Source: Eikenella glucosivorans
Lineage (GTDB): Bacteria; Pseudomonadota; Gammaproteobacteria; Burkholderiales; Neisseriaceae
Direction: 5' to 3'
Assembly: GCF_016025525.2 (NCBI RefSeq)
Contig: NZ_JACSGR010000003.1
Location: forward strand, 186,001 to 250,000
Length of the DNA stretch: 64,000 nt
Below are positions 8,785 to 16,444 of this stretch, one piece after another. The position numbers were made by a program, and so were the translations under genes. The stretch's first letter is position 1. The number at the start of each line of letters is the position of its first letter. The notes under the pieces are model-generated. The model was not told the DNA's origin and ran no database searches. It saw nothing but the letters and a program-made list of their open reading frames with translations.

Positions 8785-10620
8785 ATGACCGACAAACACA
8801 CCTCCGCCACGCTGCCGTTGCCGTTTAATCTGGCAATCAAAGCGCAGCCGGGTGACAAGCTGCCGCTGGCCTTCGTGCGCAAGCTCGGCACATTGTCACC
8901 CGGGCCTACCCCGCCGCCCAAACCGGACGATCCCAAAACACGCCGTGTGCCGGTGGCCGCCGATTGGCGCTGGCACACCGATGCCGTGGCCGACGAGGCA
9001 CATTGCCTGCGCTGGCAGGGGCGGCCGCATGGTGTCGCCCTGCCGTATTCCGCCCGCTACGGCACGCTCTCCGGCGTGGTGTCCTGTTTGTCCCTGTCGG
9101 TCGAGACCCTGCGCGGCCTGCAGGCCTGCCGCCGTGTCGGCATCAGCCAAGCCCCGGTGCTGGCCGGTTGCGGTGCAAACCGCAGCAGTGCCCCGCAACG
9201 GCTGGCGCATTGCCGCAGTGTGCCGTTCGGTATCTCGCCGCCCTTGGTGTGGTGCAGTCCGGTGGTGATTCCCGCCGCCCGCCCGCGCTACGGCTGCCGC
9301 TACGTCCATCACCGGCCCGCCCGCCTTCAGGCAGCCTGCACCAAGCTGTACGGCCTGCCGCGTACGCAGGAGATGTGCCGCTATTTCCCCACCACCCCGG
9401 CACGCCGCCCGCCCGGCCAGTTTTACCCGCAGCCGCTGCCCGACCCGCCGCCTACGCCGCGCCTGCCGCGTGCCTGCGGCCCCGTGCCGCCCGGCGACAA
9501 GCTGCAGCTCAATTTCCTGCGCCGCCATGTGCGCCACCATCCTACGATGCTGCCGCTGCCCTTCGCCTGCGGCTATACCTCGTCCATTCCCATCCTGACA
9601 GGATACGTTATGCACATCCAAGTAACCGCCGAGGCAGACGGCAAGCCCATCCAAGCCCTCTCCGCCCGCCTGCGCACCGACACCGGCAGCTTCTGCTGGC
9701 AGGGCAGCGTGACCCTGTACCCCGATGATTTCGCCGCCCTGAAAATGGACGAGCGCGAGCGCGGTAAAGAAGCCATTATCACGCTGACCATCAACGGCGA
9801 GCCGTTTGCCTTTATGGCCGAGGATTACAGCGACAACCGCGAGTTCGGCCGCCGTACCTATACCGTCAGCGGCCGCAGCGTGACCGCCCGCCTGGCCGCC
9901 GACTACGCCAAAACCAAGAGCGGCGTGGTGCAGAGCCGCCTGTATGCCCGCCAGCTGGCCACCGAGCAGCTGCAATTCCTGCCCTATACGCTGACCTTTT
10001 GGGATATTCCGGATTGGCTGATACCGGGCGGCAGTTATTCCATTGGCGACAAAACCCCGATGGACGTATTGCGCGACATCGCCTCCGCCGCCGGCGGCTT
10101 TGTCGAGAGCCATCCCAGCCGCGCCCAGCTCTCCCTGCGCCCCCGCTGGAAAACCCCCGCCTGGCAGCTGGATGTGCCGGTGGCCGATGTAACCGTACCC
10201 GACAGCGTGATTGTGTCCGTCAGCGGGCAAAAGCGCATCCAGCCGCGCTACGAGCGGGTGTTGGTTTGGGCAGACCATGCCAACGGCGTGGGTGCCGACG
10301 TGTACCGCAACAATGCCGACCGCAGTGCCGAAGCTCCCTCACTCATCCACCCGCTCTACACCGACCTGCCCGTGTGTCGAGCCGCCGGCACGGCCGCCTT
10401 GAGCGACAGCGGCACGCACAAGACAGAGACCGTCAAATTGCCGCTCTCCGACGAGTACAGCCTGCCGCGCGCCAAACTGGGGCAGATTTGGCAGTTCAAC
10501 GAGCCCACAGGCCGCTGGCGCGGTGTGGTGCAGGGTGTGGATTTGGAGGTATCGCGCGACAGCAACGGCGCGATTGCCCTGTGGCAGACCCTCACCATCG
10601 ACCGCTATTTGGACAAATAA
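8785..10620 (+). CDS. Phage tail hub-like protein with repeat-bearing N-terminal extension
   Basis: 611 residues. Residues 1-270 are Pro/Arg/Cys-rich and contain two copies of a beta-hairpin motif, QPGDKLPLAFVRK near 18-30 and PPGDKLQLNFLRRH near 237-250. Residues 276-611 form a well ordered domain starting MHIQVTAEADGKPI and containing EDYSDNREFGRRTYTVSGRS, typical of tail hub/baseplate proteins that join tail tube and tip. An internal ATG at 9610 with a GACAGGA site upstream coincides with the domain start, so a shorter second product is possible. The N-terminal half contains a simDUS-type uptake sequence at 9326-9337. Confidence 0.65.
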   Translation: MTDKHTSATLPLPFNLAIKAQPGDKLPLAFVRKLGTLSPGPTPPPKPDDPKTRRVPVAADWRWHTDAVADEAHCLRWQGRPHGVALPYSARYGTLSGVVSCLSLSVETLRGLQACRRVGISQAPVLAGCGANRSSAPQRLAHCRSVPFGISPPLVWCSPVVIPAARPRYGCRYVHHRPARLQAACTKLYGLPRTQEMCRYFPTTPARRPPGQFYPQPLPDPPPTPRLPRACGPVPPGDKLQLNFLRRHVRHHPTMLPLPFACGYTSSIPILTGYVMHIQVTAEADGKPIQALSARLRTDTGSFCWQGSVTLYPDDFAALKMDERERGKEAIITLTINGEPFAFMAEDYSDNREFGRRTYTVSGRSVTARLAADYAKTKSGVVQSRLYARQLATEQLQFLPYTLTFWDIPDWLIPGGSYSIGDKTPMDVLRDIASAAGGFVESHPSRAQLSLRPRWKTPAWQLDVPVADVTVPDSVIVSVSGQKRIQPRYERVLVWADHANGVGADVYRNNADRSAEAPSLIHPLYTDLPVCRAAGTAALSDSGTHKTETVKLPLSDEYSLPRAKLGQIWQFNEPTGRWRGVVQGVDLEVSRDSNGAIALWQTLTIDRYLDK

Positions 10621-10630
10621 GGCTACCAAA

Positions 10631-10858
10631 ATGAACCTGAAAAATACCTTTGAAGCCCTGTTTGGCAGACAGGAAACCGGCATTGCCACCATCACCGGCG
10701 AGCGCGGCGGCGGCAGCTATGCCGCCACTACGCAGGGCGGCGCCGAAGTGGTGCTTACCGGCAGCGCCACCGTGGGCAAAAAGGTGTTTTACGATGCCAA
10801 GAGCGGTCGCATCCTCGGCGAAGCGCCGGCGCACCGCGTAACCGATATTGTGCTGTAG
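10631..10858 (+). CDS. Small phage tail-region protein
   Basis: 75 residues starting MNLKNTFEALFGRQETG. The longer frame upstream overlaps the hub gene, so this ATG, 10 bases after the hub stop codon, is preferred. It contains a Gly/Thr-rich beta stretch (GSYAATTQGGAEVVLTG, ATVGKKVFYD). No signal peptide or known motif. It closes the late structural operon, being followed by a strong terminator. Confidence 0.6.
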   Translation: MNLKNTFEALFGRQETGIATITGERGGGSYAATTQGGAEVVLTGSATVGKKVFYDAKSGRILGEAPAHRVTDIVL

Positions 10859-10916
10859 GTCGTCCGAAGATAGTGGGGAATAGCCAATTAGGTGTTTTTA
10901 CCCCTAATTAAACTTA

Positions 10917-10952
10917 ATCCGCCTGAACGGGACATCCCGCCAGGCGGATTTA
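10917..10952 (+). terminator. Terminator of the phage structural operon
   Basis: Long hairpin with outer stem AATCCGCCTG / CAGGCGGATT and inner stem CGGGA / TCCCG, followed by TTATTT. A second inverted repeat, AATTAGG / CCTAATT, lies just upstream at 10886-10911. Confidence 0.8.
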
Positions 10953-11010
10953 TTTGGTGCTGAACCCGCGCCGTACACCTTGCAGGGGGAGAAAAGATAG
11001 ACTGCCGATA

Positions 11011-11031
11011 CGTTTCAGGCTGCCTGAAACG
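11011..11031. repeat. Perfect palindrome containing a simDUS-type uptake sequence
   Basis: CGTTTCAGGC-T-GCCTGAAACG, a 21-base palindrome embedding AGGCTGCCTGAA (11017-11028). It lies in the 333-base gap between the structural operon and com. The rest of that gap (10953-11191) shows no further gene. Confidence 0.75.
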
Positions 11032-11191
11032 CGCAACAAAAAACCGCCCGGAAGGGCGGAGTAGGACGGCGAAGTGCACGGGTGCTTGCGACACCCGCAC
11101 ACCACAGCCACGCAGAGCGAGCCTGCATGACCCAAGGCCGCCACCTCTAGAGGCGGGCGGATTCTACCAGTTTTTGCAAGGATTCTGCACC

Positions 11192-11314
11192 ATGATTTAT
11201 CGCGAGCTGCGTTGCCGGTTGTGCAACAAAAAGCTGGGCAACGCCGCAGGCACTTACCGCTTGGCGGTCAAATGCCCGCGCTGCAAGCATCTCAACGAGT
11301 TCAAAGCCCATTAA
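11192..11314 (+). CDS. com: Mu Com-like zinc finger translational regulator
   Basis: 40 residues, too short for ordinary ORF lists. It starts MIYRELRCRLCNKKLG and has four cysteines at 8, 11, 28 and 31 in CxxC...CxxC arrangement, the signature of Mu Com. In Mu, Com binds the leader of the mom transcript and opens its ribosome binding site so that the DNA modification gene is translated late in infection. Here the next gene, 64 bases downstream, encodes a DNA adenine methyltransferase instead of Mom, so Com is inferred to control that enzyme. Confidence 0.85.
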   Translation: MIYRELRCRLCNKKLGNAAGTYRLAVKCPRCKHLNEFKAH

Positions 11315-11378
11315 CAACCAATGAGCACCATCGAGTGCCTACCACGGAGTGCCGCCGAGCGCCCACGGAGACACTCTG

Positions 11379-12206
11379 ATGTACGCTAAAGCACCGCTGC
11401 CTTTTACCGGGCAGAAACGTAACTTTCTAAAACTGTTTAAACGGGTGTTAAACGACCACATCCCCGGCGATGGGGAAGGTTGGACAATCTTAGACGCCTT
11501 CGGCGGCAGCGGCCTTTTGTCGCATACCGCCAAACAATGCAAACCGGTTGCCCGCGTTATCTATAATGACTACGACGGCTACAGCGAGCGCCTGCAACAC
11601 ATTCCCGACATCAACCGTCTGCGCCGCCTGCTTGCCGGTATCTTGGAGCCCGTGCCGCGCAGCAAACTGGTACCGCCAGCAATTAAGGCTGCCATCGTGG
11701 CCGCCATCCGCAGCTTCGGCGGCTATATCGACCTCGACTGCTTGGTTTCATGGTTGCTGTTCAGCGGCAACACCGCCGCCGACTTGGATGAGCTATGCCG
11801 CAAAACCATGTACAACTGCATCAGCCTCAGCGACTACCCCGAGGCACAAGACTACCTGCAAGGCGTGGAGATAGTCAGCCAATCCTATCGTGAGCTGCTA
11901 CCGCAGCATATTGGCAACCCGCGCACGTTATTGGTACTCGACCCGCCCTACGTCTGCACCCAGCAGGGCAACTACCGCAAGGCAGCCTACTTCGGCATGG
12001 TCGAGTTCCTGCGCCTGATGGCAATGGTAAGGCCGCCTTTCATATTCTTTTCGAGCACGCGTAGCGAGCTGCCCGCCTATCTCGACCTTGTAGCCGAGCT
12101 GCGCCTGCCCGGTTGGGAGCGTTTTTCAGGCTGCCAAACCGTCACTGTGGGCAGCACCATCAACCACAGCTCACGGTACGATGACCACCTGATTTATAAG
12201 TTCTGA
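11379..12206 (+). CDS. D12-class DNA adenine-N6 methyltransferase (phage Dam-like)
   Basis: 275 residues from the ATG at 11379, which has a CGGAG site upstream; an in-frame GTG at 11349 would add 10 residues. It contains the SAM-binding motif FGGSG at residues 41-45 (ILDAFGGSGLLSHT) and the catalytic DPPY at 188-191 (LLVLDPPYVC), plus an N-terminal PFTGQKRN segment, all characteristic of D12-class N6-adenine methyltransferases. It would methylate phage DNA against host restriction. Coupling with com suggests late translational control. The recognised sequence cannot be read from the protein alone. Confidence 0.85.
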   Translation: MYAKAPLPFTGQKRNFLKLFKRVLNDHIPGDGEGWTILDAFGGSGLLSHTAKQCKPVARVIYNDYDGYSERLQHIPDINRLRRLLAGILEPVPRSKLVPPAIKAAIVAAIRSFGGYIDLDCLVSWLLFSGNTAADLDELCRKTMYNCISLSDYPEAQDYLQGVEIVSQSYRELLPQHIGNPRTLLVLDPPYVCTQQGNYRKAAYFGMVEFLRLMAMVRPPFIFFSSTRSELPAYLDLVAELRLPGWERFSGCQTVTVGSTINHSSRYDDHLIYKF

Positions 12207-12230
12207 CGGCGGGCTTAAACAGGCATGCGA

Positions 12231-12268
12231 AACCCCCGCTTAACAGGTCGTTAAACGGGGGTTAAAAA
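12231..12268 (+). terminator. Terminator after phage methyltransferase gene
   Basis: Inverted repeat AACCCCCG / CGGGGGTT separated by 17 bases and followed by an A-rich run. It lies 25 bases after the methyltransferase stop codon. Confidence 0.6.
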
Positions 12269-12272
12269 TAGG

Positions 12273-12342
12273 CTATGCAAAGTTTTCCGCCACGGGTAAG
12301 CTATGCAAAGTTTTCCGCCCTTCTATGCAAAGTTTCGCGCTT
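12273..12342. repeat. Three direct repeats at the prophage right end (putative transposase-binding sites)
   Basis: CTATGCAAAGTTTTCCGCC occurs exactly at 12273-12291 and 12301-12319. A third, diverged copy begins at 12323 (CTATGCAAAGTTTCGCGC). Spacings are 28 and 22 bases. Transposable phages carry such tandem end sites for their transposase. Immediately beyond them the sequence becomes host coding sequence. Confidence 0.65.
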
Positions 12343-12344
12343 TT

Positions 12345-12709
12345 CTATTACGGCTTTTAGTTTTTTGATTCTGCTGTTTGCGCAGATGTTGTTTTTCTGG
12401 CTGTGGCCGGTGTCCACGCCGCCGCACTGGCGCAGTATCAATACGGGTAAAACGGCTTCGGAGAAGTTTCTGCTGTTTGTGCAGAAGTTCGACCAATCCA
12501 CCAACTGCTTTCCGAGCATGCATGTTTCGGTGGCGATGCTCACGGCGATGCATGCCTATCCGAGTATGGGCGCGGCGGCGTTTGCCTTCCCGCTGCTGAT
12601 TGCGCTTTCCTGCCTGTTTACCAAGCAGCATTATCTGATTGATTTGCCGGCGGGTGCGTTTTTGGGCTGGCTGGTGTTTAAGCTGTATGGATGGCTGATG
12701 TTGGCTTAG
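12345..12709 (+). pseudogene. 3' fragment of a PAP2-family phosphatase gene interrupted by the prophage
   Basis: The reading frame from the phage end runs into a membrane segment (SFLILLFAQMLFFWLWP) followed by the PAP2 phosphatase motifs CFPSMHVSVA (about 12505-12535) and KQHYLIDLPAG (about 12621-12655), then a last membrane helix and a stop. PAP2 proteins dephosphorylate lipid phosphates in the membrane. The N-terminal motif and helices are missing, and the apparent ATG at 12275 lies inside phage end repeats, so this is a disrupted gene. The 5' half is expected beyond the prophage's left end, outside the window. Confidence 0.75.
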
Positions 12710-12728
12710 GGTAAGGAATATAAGCAAC

Positions 12729-12781
12729 AGGCTACCTGAAAATGCTGTGCGGAAGATTGGCAGGGCGTTTTCAGGTAGCCT
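12729..12781. terminator. Inverted eikDUS pair after the PAP2 fragment
   Basis: AGGCTACCTGAA and its reverse complement flank a 29-base loop, giving a stem typical of uptake-sequence terminators. Confidence 0.7.
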
Positions 12782-13137
12782 GTTTGTGGTTTGAGAAGGT
12801 TGAATCATGCGGTGGGCGGCCAACATGCCGGACGCAAACTTATAGTTGAAGCGTTTATTTCTTCATGCTTGGCAGAGGGGGCCTCAGATGATGTAGAAAT
12901 ATAGTAAGGCGATCTAAATCTATCGCCGAGTATTGCCCTCTCTGAGGATATATTGCATGAGGTATTGAATTAAAGGGGATGCATTAAAACCTGCCGGCGG
13001 TTGCTTAAAGCAGTAGAACAGCCGGGCAGCTTACTGCAAAGTTTCGCCTCCGGCTACCTGAAAATTTGGCCGACAATCGTGAACCGATGGTTGCAAAAAA
13101 GAGATAGAGAGCTTCGAGACTAAAAAGACAACAATAG
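12782..13137. other. Intergenic stretch without recognised gene
   Basis: About 350 bases between the PAP2 fragment and the porin terminator. It is AT-richer than its surroundings. One single uptake sequence variant (CGGCTACCTGAA) lies near 13053. No convincing coding frame, tRNA or other RNA was recognised. Confidence 0.5.
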
Positions 13138-13166
13138 AAAAAGGCTTGCCGAAGCAAGCCTTTTTA
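13138..13166 (-). terminator. Terminator of the porin gene
   Basis: Hairpin AAAAAGGCTTG-CCGAAG-CAAGCCTTTTT. Read on the minus strand it ends in a T run just after the porin stop codon. Confidence 0.85.
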
Positions 13167-13195
13167 TAGGGTTACTAGACTAAGCTAACCACAAA

Positions 13196-14239
13196 TTAGA
13201 ATTTGTGTACCAAGCCAGTACCAACACCCCAAGAGTTTACATTGTCAGCGTTGGAGTTGGCTTTGTCACGCAACCAGCCTACAGATACCAAGCCGGTAGT
13301 GCGGCGAGAGAAGGCGTAGTCAGCACCAACGATGGCTTGCAGGTAACGAGCACCATCGGTCTGTACATCGTTGCTGTCGCCACGACCGTAGGCTACAGAG
13401 ATCTTCGGAGTAATAGAACCAAAGGTGTAGGCAGCAGAGATCTGAGCCTCTTTGGTTTTACCACCGTTGACGGTGTCATGAGCAATGTCATAAGCATCGG
13501 CAGCATCATTAGTAAAGATGGGGTTTACGTTTTTGCCGTATTGGAAAGCACCGGCAACGTACAGGTTGTTGGCATCATAACCAGCAGACAGGTTGTGAAC
13601 ATGGCTGTCTTTCAGGCCATCAGTACCAGTGGTAGACTTGCGGGCGTATTCAGCAGCGTAGCGAACAAAGAAGCCGCTGTTTTTGTAGCCCAAGCCCAAA
13701 CCGAATACAGGTTTGCCGTCATTGGTACGATCGCCGTGTACGTTAGTACCCGGAGCCATCTGGAATGAGAAGTCGAAGCCACTGAAGTCAGGAGACTGGT
13801 AGTTCAAGCTGGTACGACGTTGACCGAAACGGGTGTAGCGAGACAGACCCAAGGTTTCGCTGTTGTATTCCCAGTTGTCTTGGTCATCCAAAGAAGCTTT
13901 CAGAGGAGTAACTACACGACCAACTTTAACGGTACCGAAGCCACCTTCCAAACCAATGAAGCTGTCACGGTTGTTAACAAAGCTACCGCCATTCAGGCTG
14001 GCGTTAGACTCAACCTGCCAAATAGCTTTCAGGTTACCACCCAGGTCTTCAGAACCTTTGAAGCCGATGTAGCTACCGTAGTCCACTACGCCCCAAGCGT
14101 TTCTTTCGCTCTTCAGCTGAGCAGAAGTGCCTTCGCGAGTGAATTCAACACCGCCACGGATTTTACCGTACAGAATCACTTCTGCAGAAGCGGCAACCGG
14201 CAAGGAAACCAATGCTAATGCAATCAGGGTTTTTTTCAT
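13196..14239 (-). CDS. Neisserial-type general porin, outer membrane beta-barrel
   Basis: 347 residues. It has a cleavable signal peptide (MKKTLIALALVSLPVAASA, cut before EVILYGKIRGG) and ends GLVHKF with the C-terminal phenylalanine needed for barrel assembly. Motifs such as GFKGSEDLGGNLKAIWQVES and SFIGLEGGFGTVKVGR are hallmarks of neisserial PorA/PorB-type trimeric porins. It should be an abundant channel for small solutes. It stands alone with its own promoter and terminator. The AT-rich codon use relative to neighbours fits high expression. PorA- or PorB-like status cannot be decided. Confidence 0.92.
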   Translation of the reverse strand: MKKTLIALALVSLPVAASAEVILYGKIRGGVEFTREGTSAQLKSERNAWGVVDYGSYIGFKGSEDLGGNLKAIWQVESNASLNGGSFVNNRDSFIGLEGGFGTVKVGRVVTPLKASLDDQDNWEYNSETLGLSRYTRFGQRRTSLNYQSPDFSGFDFSFQMAPGTNVHGDRTNDGKPVFGLGLGYKNSGFFVRYAAEYARKSTTGTDGLKDSHVHNLSAGYDANNLYVAGAFQYGKNVNPIFTNDAADAYDIAHDTVNGGKTKEAQISAAYTFGSITPKISVAYGRGDSNDVQTDGARYLQAIVGADYAFSRRTTGLVSVGWLRDKANSNADNVNSWGVGTGLVHKF

Positions 14240-14347
14240 GCTGCATTCCTTTATCTATGTCTAAACTAAAAATACACACTTAAAAAAGAAACTTGTCTTT
14301 CTTTCTAAGCTCTCACGCAATCGCCGCATTAGCGATTTCATGGCTGC

Positions 14348-14376
14348 AATATAATTGTTCGGCGCCAAAAAAACAA
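14348..14376 (-). promoter_or_regulatory. Putative sigma-70 promoter of the porin gene
   Basis: On the minus strand TTGTTT (14371-14376), a 17-base spacer and TATATT (14348-14353). It would give a leader of about 100 bases before the porin ATG. The flanking sequence up to PhoH at 14615 holds one uptake sequence (near 14472) and no recognised gene. Confidence 0.45.
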
Positions 14377-14614
14377 ATCCAATTGCGGGCAAAAGGGCGG
14401 ATAGGGGCGAAAGTGTATGCTTCATGCAACAATGTATCGCCGAGGCGGCAACAGATTCCGGCTTCGCCGCGCTTGCTGTTTTCAGGTAGCCTTTTATGCC
14501 ACAAAAAGGGATTTGCCCCAGCGCCGGATACGGCCTATCATCTTATAAATTATATTATTACGGCCGGCAGGGCAGAGCGTTGCCCGGCGGCCTTCACCGA
14601 AGACTAAAAAGCTT

Positions 14615-15589
14615 ATGAGCCATACTGTACACCTGAAATTTGAAGATATTGATAACGCCGTGCTGCAGCGGTTGTGCGGCCCTTTGGAGGAAAACCTGGA
14701 AATGCTGGGCAAGGCACTGGCGGTGGAAATCGGGCGGCGCTTTGCCGAATTCACCTTTATCGGCGCGAATGCCCACGCTGCGCGGCAGGCATTGCTGAAG
14801 CTGGCGGATATTGCCGAGCAGCGCGATTTGGATAACGGCGACATCCAGCTGGCGGCGGTGGAAGCCAAAACCGCCGATGCGGAGTTTGCTCCGCGGAGCG
14901 AGCTGGGGCACCAATATTTCCTGCAAACGCGGCGCGGCAAGCTGGGCGGGCGCACCCCGCGCCAAAACGGCTACATCCGCGCGCTTTTAAACCACGACAT
15001 CGTGTTCGGCCTCGGCCCGGCGGGCACAGGCAAGACTTATCTGGCCGTGGCGGCGGCGGTGGACGCGATGGGCAAGCATGAGGTGGAGCGCATTGTGCTG
15101 GTGCGCCCTGCGGTGGAGGCGGGCGAAAAACTCGGCTTCCTGCCCGGTGATTTGGCGCAGAAGGTGGATCCCTATCTGCGCCCGCTGTACGACGCGCTGT
15201 ATGACTTGATGGGCTTCGACCGCGTAACCAAACTGCTGGAAAAAGGTACGATTGAGATTGCGCCGCTGGCCTATATGCGCGGACGCACGCTCAACGGCGC
15301 CTATGTGATTCTGGACGAGGCGCAGAACACCACGCCCGAGCAGATGAAGATGTTCCTAACGCGCATCGGCTTCGGCGCCAAGGCGGCGATCACCGGCGAC
15401 ATCAGCCAGATCGACCTGCCGCGCAACATCAAATCCGGCCTGAAAGACGCGCGCGAAAAGCTGCAAGGCATCGAAGGCATTTATTTCCACACCTTCACCA
15501 GCGAAGACGTGGTGCGGCATCCTTTGGTGCAGAAAATCGTGGATGCCTACGATGCGGCGGACGCGGCGCGTGAGGCGGCGGAAAGCTAG
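14615..15589 (+). CDS. ybeZ: PhoH family ATPase
   Basis: 324 residues. Walker A GPAGTGKT lies at 134-141 and Walker B VILDEAQN at 231-238, with the PhoH-typical RPAVEAGEKLGFLPGDL between them and the N-terminal domain expected of the longer YbeZ/PhoH type. Proteins of this type work with the YbeY endoribonuclease in 16S rRNA maturation and ribosome quality control; ybeY is not adjacent here. The ATG is followed by a conserved start (MSHTVHLKFED). Transcribed away from the porin gene, and closed by an uptake-sequence hairpin. Confidence 0.9.
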   Translation: MSHTVHLKFEDIDNAVLQRLCGPLEENLEMLGKALAVEIGRRFAEFTFIGANAHAARQALLKLADIAEQRDLDNGDIQLAAVEAKTADAEFAPRSELGHQYFLQTRRGKLGGRTPRQNGYIRALLNHDIVFGLGPAGTGKTYLAVAAAVDAMGKHEVERIVLVRPAVEAGEKLGFLPGDLAQKVDPYLRPLYDALYDLMGFDRVTKLLEKGTIEIAPLAYMRGRTLNGAYVILDEAQNTTPEQMKMFLTRIGFGAKAAITGDISQIDLPRNIKSGLKDAREKLQGIEGIYFHTFTSEDVVRHPLVQKIVDAYDAADAAREAAES

Positions 15590-15685
15590 GCTGGGTTTCG
15601 CCTAGAAGAAATCCGGCTTTGCTTTGCAATATATTGTTGTCATTGCGTTGAAGCTCGCGCTTTCAGGTGGCCGCAAGCCGGGTTG

Positions 15686-15726
15686 AGGCTACCTGAAAAT
15701 GGTCGGGTTGGTTTTTCAGGTAGCCT
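15686..15726. terminator. Inverted eikDUS pair after PhoH gene
   Basis: AGGCTACCTGAA, 17-base loop, TTCAGGTAGCCT. It lies between the PhoH gene and the LURP-one-like gene. Confidence 0.75.
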
Positions 15727-15750
15727 CACTTTATATATAGGAAGGATACG

Positions 15751-16341
15751 ATGCAGCATTTCCAATTCCCTTTGCAGTTTTATTTTAAGATTTTCACGCC
15801 GTCCAACGATTTCAGCGTGCTGGACGAGGGCGGGCAGGAGATTGCCTACACGCGGCAGAAGATTTTCAAGCTGAAGGAAGAGGTGGAGATTTTCCGCAGC
15901 GCAGATCGGCGCGAGCGGCTGTACCGCATTTGCGCCGACCGCATTATCGATTTCAACGCCTGTTATCGGATTTTCGGCGAAAACGGTGCGGAGCTGGGCT
16001 CGGTGCGGCGCGACGGGATGCGCTCGCTGTGGCGCGTGCGCTATCGGATTTTTGGCGCAGATGGGCAGCCGCTCTACCAAATCCAGGAGAAAAACCCGTG
16101 GATCGCGTTTTGGGACGGGCTGGTGGGCGAGATTCCGCTCATCGGCGCGTTTAGCGGCTATTTCCTGAACCCGAGCTATGAGATTACCGATGCGGCCGGG
16201 CAGCAGGTGTACCTGCTGAAAAAAGAGCCTTCGCTGGTGGGACGGCGTTTCAGCTTAAGCAAAACGGGCACGGCGGTGCACGATGAATTGGTGGTGCTGT
16301 CGCTGATGATGTTGATGTTGCTGGAGCGCTCGAACGGCTAG
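15751..16341 (+). CDS. LURP-one-related (Tubby-like fold) protein
   Basis: 196 residues with the pattern of LURP-one-related proteins: repeated short beta strands with turns such as FKIFTPSNDFSVLDEGGQEIAYTRQK, YRIFGENGAELGSVRRDG and YEITDAAGQQVYLLKKEP. A hydrophobic C-terminal helix (HDELVVLSLMMLMLLER) follows, as in Tubby-like folds. Members bind membranes or lipids, but the bacterial role is unknown. The start has GGAAGG 8 bases upstream. Monocistronic between two uptake-sequence hairpins. Confidence 0.75.
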   Translation: MQHFQFPLQFYFKIFTPSNDFSVLDEGGQEIAYTRQKIFKLKEEVEIFRSADRRERLYRICADRIIDFNACYRIFGENGAELGSVRRDGMRSLWRVRYRIFGADGQPLYQIQEKNPWIAFWDGLVGEIPLIGAFSGYFLNPSYEITDAAGQQVYLLKKEPSLVGRRFSLSKTGTAVHDELVVLSLMMLMLLERSNG

Positions 16342-16386
16342 GGTTGGCGGAAGGCTTTTTATTGCAAACCTGTCTGCCAAGGGAAA

Positions 16387-16424
16387 AGGCTACCTGAAAA
16401 CCGGATTGGGTTTTCAGGTAGCCT
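16387..16424. terminator. Inverted eikDUS pair between LURP-one-like gene and gcvH
   Basis: AGGCTACCTGAAAACC and TTTTCAGGTAGCCTTTT form a hairpin with T run on both strands. It separates two convergent genes. Confidence 0.8.
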
Positions 16425-16444
16425 TTTGTTTCAGCGCGGGCGGT

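Larger units (their letters stand above)
1..12345. mobile_element. Right part of a transposable (Mu-like end module) prophage, left end outside window
   Basis: A continuous co-oriented run of virion genes (tape measure, tail/hub proteins) is followed by a Com-like zinc finger gene and a DNA adenine methyltransferase, then by three direct repeats and a truncated host gene. A com-modification pair at the right end is known from phage Mu and relatives. The structural genes are not recognisably those of Mu itself and suggest a siphophage-like tail (inference). The exact right terminus is unresolved and placed between about 12,320 and 12,385. The segment contains uptake sequences of the AGGCTGCCTGAA dialect rather than exact copies of the host dialect. 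Confidence 0.8.

Noticed and set aside
8896..10278. 460-residue minus-strand open frame inside the phage hub gene
   Set aside because: Gly/His/Ala-rich shadow of the plus-strand gene, which has proper flanking order and domain features.
12275..12344. ATG at 12275 as true start of the PAP2-type gene
   Set aside because: It lies in the phage end repeats and would encode repeat-derived residues; the normal N-terminal part of the family is missing.
14293..14607. 104-residue open frame upstream of PhoH
   Set aside because: It covers the porin promoter region and an uptake sequence, has no family features and no good ribosome binding site.
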